From Tannerella sp. (GTDB taxonomy: Bacteria; Bacteroidota; Bacteroidia; Bacteroidales; Tannerellaceae), in contig JAIRXI010000318.1 of assembly GCA_031268395.1 (NCBI GenBank), forward strand, positions 1 to 6,788: DNA of 6,788 nucleotides, written 5' to 3'. Position 1 is the first letter of the stretch. Each line of letters starts with the position of its first letter. Shown in pieces: positions 6,101 to 6,788 of this stretch. Below the pieces are notes generated by a model, which was not told the origin of the DNA, made no database searches, and saw only the letters and a program-made list of their open reading frames with translations. The position numbers were made by a program, and so were the translations under genes.

Positions 6101-6364
6101 TCGGACTTCTGGGTATTTGACGCATCCTATTTTAAGGTGAAGCAGATACAGTTGGGCTACACGCTACCGCAGGCGCTCGTGAGAAGAATCGGTATCCAGG
6201 ATTTAAGAATTTACGCTTCGGGCGAAAACCTGTTTACATTTACCGAATACAAGGGTAACGACCCGGAATCCATGTCCGCCACTTATGGTTCAAGTATTGG
6301 TATCGACCGTATAAATTATCCGTCGACCAGAAACTATATTTTCGGACTTAATTTATCATTCTAA
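3182..6364 (+). CDS. SusC/RagA family TonB-dependent outer-membrane transporter
   Basis: A complete protein of 1060 aa, the usual length for SusC. Signal peptide: a long n-region, hydrophobic MFILLMIAGPA (24-34), and likely cleavage after THA (36-38). Met24 is a possible but less likely start. Residues 54-128 are a carboxypeptidase-D regulatory-like domain (ITGTVVDDKTGESIIGANV, TDVDGHFSL, YVGY). A TonB-box-like EVVVVGYG sits at 136-143. The plug (about 145-260) carries the SusC signature LFIVDGLKVN, then IESIEVLKDAASAAIYG and NGVVLITTRKG. The beta-barrel fills the rest and ends FGLNLSF with the terminal Phe typical of outer-membrane proteins. There is no STN domain before the regulatory-like domain, so direct signalling to an anti-sigma factor is not expected. 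Together with the SusD-like product 18 nt downstream it should import a polymer fragment using TonB energy. Substrate unknown. No consensus promoter was seen in the 223-nt upstream gap. Confidence 0.97.
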   Translation: MTDKLIGGVKSAGPEKQIRIITTMFILLMIAGPAVTHARDGYSPETSESQQRKIQITGTVVDDKTGESIIGANVMEKGTGNGTVTDVDGHFSLSVTENATLQVSYVGYITQEIGVSSSTGRNLSIKLEEDTRALDEVVVVGYGVQKKSNVTGAIASVKADEIVNRSNETVGSALQGKLAGVQILNTSGAPGASATFRIRGFSSTVSSPDPLFIVDGLKVNDIDYLDPNGIESIEVLKDAASAAIYGAQAGNGVVLITTRKGSEGYSKVSYNNMFTFSAPASRVDMMNAAQFKEYWTEYGQYGEQSFQNGDTNWQDVMFETGVLMRHTVGVQGGNNKGSFYVEATYLSNDGIVTGSNDVNKRVTAQINADYKIKPWLKFGVTNSIERGYMHRVSDNNFAGTGSAVAGAYYFDPTVPVFYQNDSDAPASLNLVGAEAAGYNVFRNVDGKLYGQSVAMMSNLWNPLLMRDTQDTANDVDSREFWRTNINGTAFAEITPFDGFVFTSRLGYRFFTLYAKGYAPPYYIHAQQISTAANVIGQNFNNIYYQWENFANYNKSFGKHDVSAMAGFEYANNRIETVNARANGLTNLSENFHYLEFYDPNASIRTMGGTDYYRANTSYFARVAYTYANKYNLQVSFRGDAYDMSKLSKENRWGYFPSVSAGWTITNEGFLGNYNRNLLSFLKLRGSYGINGNINSLTDFTWTNTMSLDGLYSLNNRGMIMAANPSEVLANPNLTWEESRQYDLGIDMRFLKDRLTLSVDYYDRVTTGMLTSIDAPAVSGTSSQWVNRGRIKNTGFEFDLGWRSRIGKDFTYGITSNLSTVKNEVVESPLGAGRTEGGDNFFMPVTFLEAGYPMYSIRTYVHKEIDRETGLPVYYTAEELGTNDGRDYVGSGIPDFTYGLTVNVKYKNVDLTIFGSGVQGNEMFLAAYRPDLPIANLPAFVFNNRWTPENRDNPLFPKANMQDGSIFTGGRYPMSDFWVFDASYFKVKQIQLGYTLPQALVRRIGIQDLRIYASGENLFTFTEYKGNDPESMSATYGSSIGIDRINYPSTRNYIFGLNLSF

Positions 6365-6382
6365 TTTTATAATACAACAAAG

Positions 6383-6788
6383 ATGAAAAATATAATTATT
6401 ATATCAATATTAATGACGGGAACTTTGCTGTCTTCCTGCTCCGATTCATTGGATGGCGTTGAACAGTTAGGCGCATTGGAAATGGAAAAATTCTACGCCA
6501 GCGCCGCCGACGCAGATGCGGAAGCACTGATCACTTCCGTGTATAATTCGAGCTGGGATACCTGGGATAATGGGGACATTAACTATATGGAAGGTGTACG
6601 GGGCCTGACCGATGAATTATTAAGTACGGGCACCGATGTTTACGCCGGCGCTTCTACCGAGACTGCTACTATGGAAAATTTTACCGGATTATATTCCATC
6701 AACTACAAGTGTAATTTGATTATTGAAAATCTGGCGGACAATTCGGAAGTAAAATCACGCGTAATCGGAGAAGCATATTTCTGGCGTG
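6383..6788 (+). CDS. SusD/RagB family outer-membrane lipoprotein, N-terminal part
   Basis: The first 135 residues are present; the window ends inside the gene. The N-terminus MKNIIIISILMTGTLLSSC is a lipoprotein signal with lipobox LSSC, making Cys19 the lipidated residue. The following SDSLD is acidic, as in surface-exported Bacteroidota lipoproteins. EMEKFYASAADADAEALITSVYN (about 33-55) is the familiar SusD N-terminal helix, usually FY-T--DAEAAL-AVYN, and GLYSINYKCNLIIENL (102-117) matches the family's helical Y--I-N-L-I-NL segment. SusD proteins sit as a lid over the SusC barrel and bind the substrate at the cell surface. The gene follows the SusC-like gene by 18 nt with no terminator between, so the two form one operon. 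Confidence 0.94.
   Translation, partial: MKNIIIISILMTGTLLSSCSDSLDGVEQLGALEMEKFYASAADADAEALITSVYNSSWDTWDNGDINYMEGVRGLTDELLSTGTDVYAGASTETATMENFTGLYSINYKCNLIIENLADNSEVKSRVIGEAYFWR

Overview
The window looks like part of a Bacteroidota (order Bacteroidales) chromosome. It has an adjacent SusC/SusD-type gene pair, A-rich start contexts without convincing Shine-Dalgarno sites, and a promoter matching the Bacteroidetes consensus TTTG-N20-TAnnTTTG. The genus cannot be fixed from the sequence. Both ends cut through genes.

Layout, left to right, all genes on the + strand. (1) Bases 2-115 hold the last 37 codons of proA (proline biosynthesis). (2) Bases 116-1153 are about 1 kb of AT-rich DNA with no convincing protein gene but much structure. 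This includes a Y-shaped inverted repeat just after proA (138-225), a GC-rich hairpin (244-273), a near-perfect promoter (573-604), a hairpin (663-694), an (AG)11 dinucleotide tract (707-729) and a terminator-like hairpin with a U-run (791-815). Two more ACTCC/GGAGT palindromes follow at 1024-1045 and 1081-1094. The promoter and terminator together outline a possible non-coding transcript of about 200 nt. (3) Bases 1154-2958 hold three small co-directional genes: a 185-aa protein with an SGKIG-type N-terminal module and an Ig-like C-terminus, an unrecognised 229-aa protein, and a 159-aa DUF5675 protein whose His/Ser-Gly-Cys motif resembles L,D-transpeptidases. A strong hairpin at 3093-3127 may end this unit. 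(4) Bases 3182-6788 begin a Sus-like nutrient uptake locus: a complete 1060-aa SusC/RagA TonB-dependent outer-membrane transporter, then, 18 nt later, the N-terminal 135 residues of a SusD/RagB-family lipoprotein.

The SusC and SusD products should form one outer-membrane complex that binds and imports a glycan or other polymer fragment. The substrate cannot be inferred because no enzyme or regulator of the locus is in view. The three-gene cassette appears to be an independent accessory unit placed between a housekeeping gene and the uptake locus. Its joint function is unknown. The least explained parts of the window are the structured non-coding region and this cassette.
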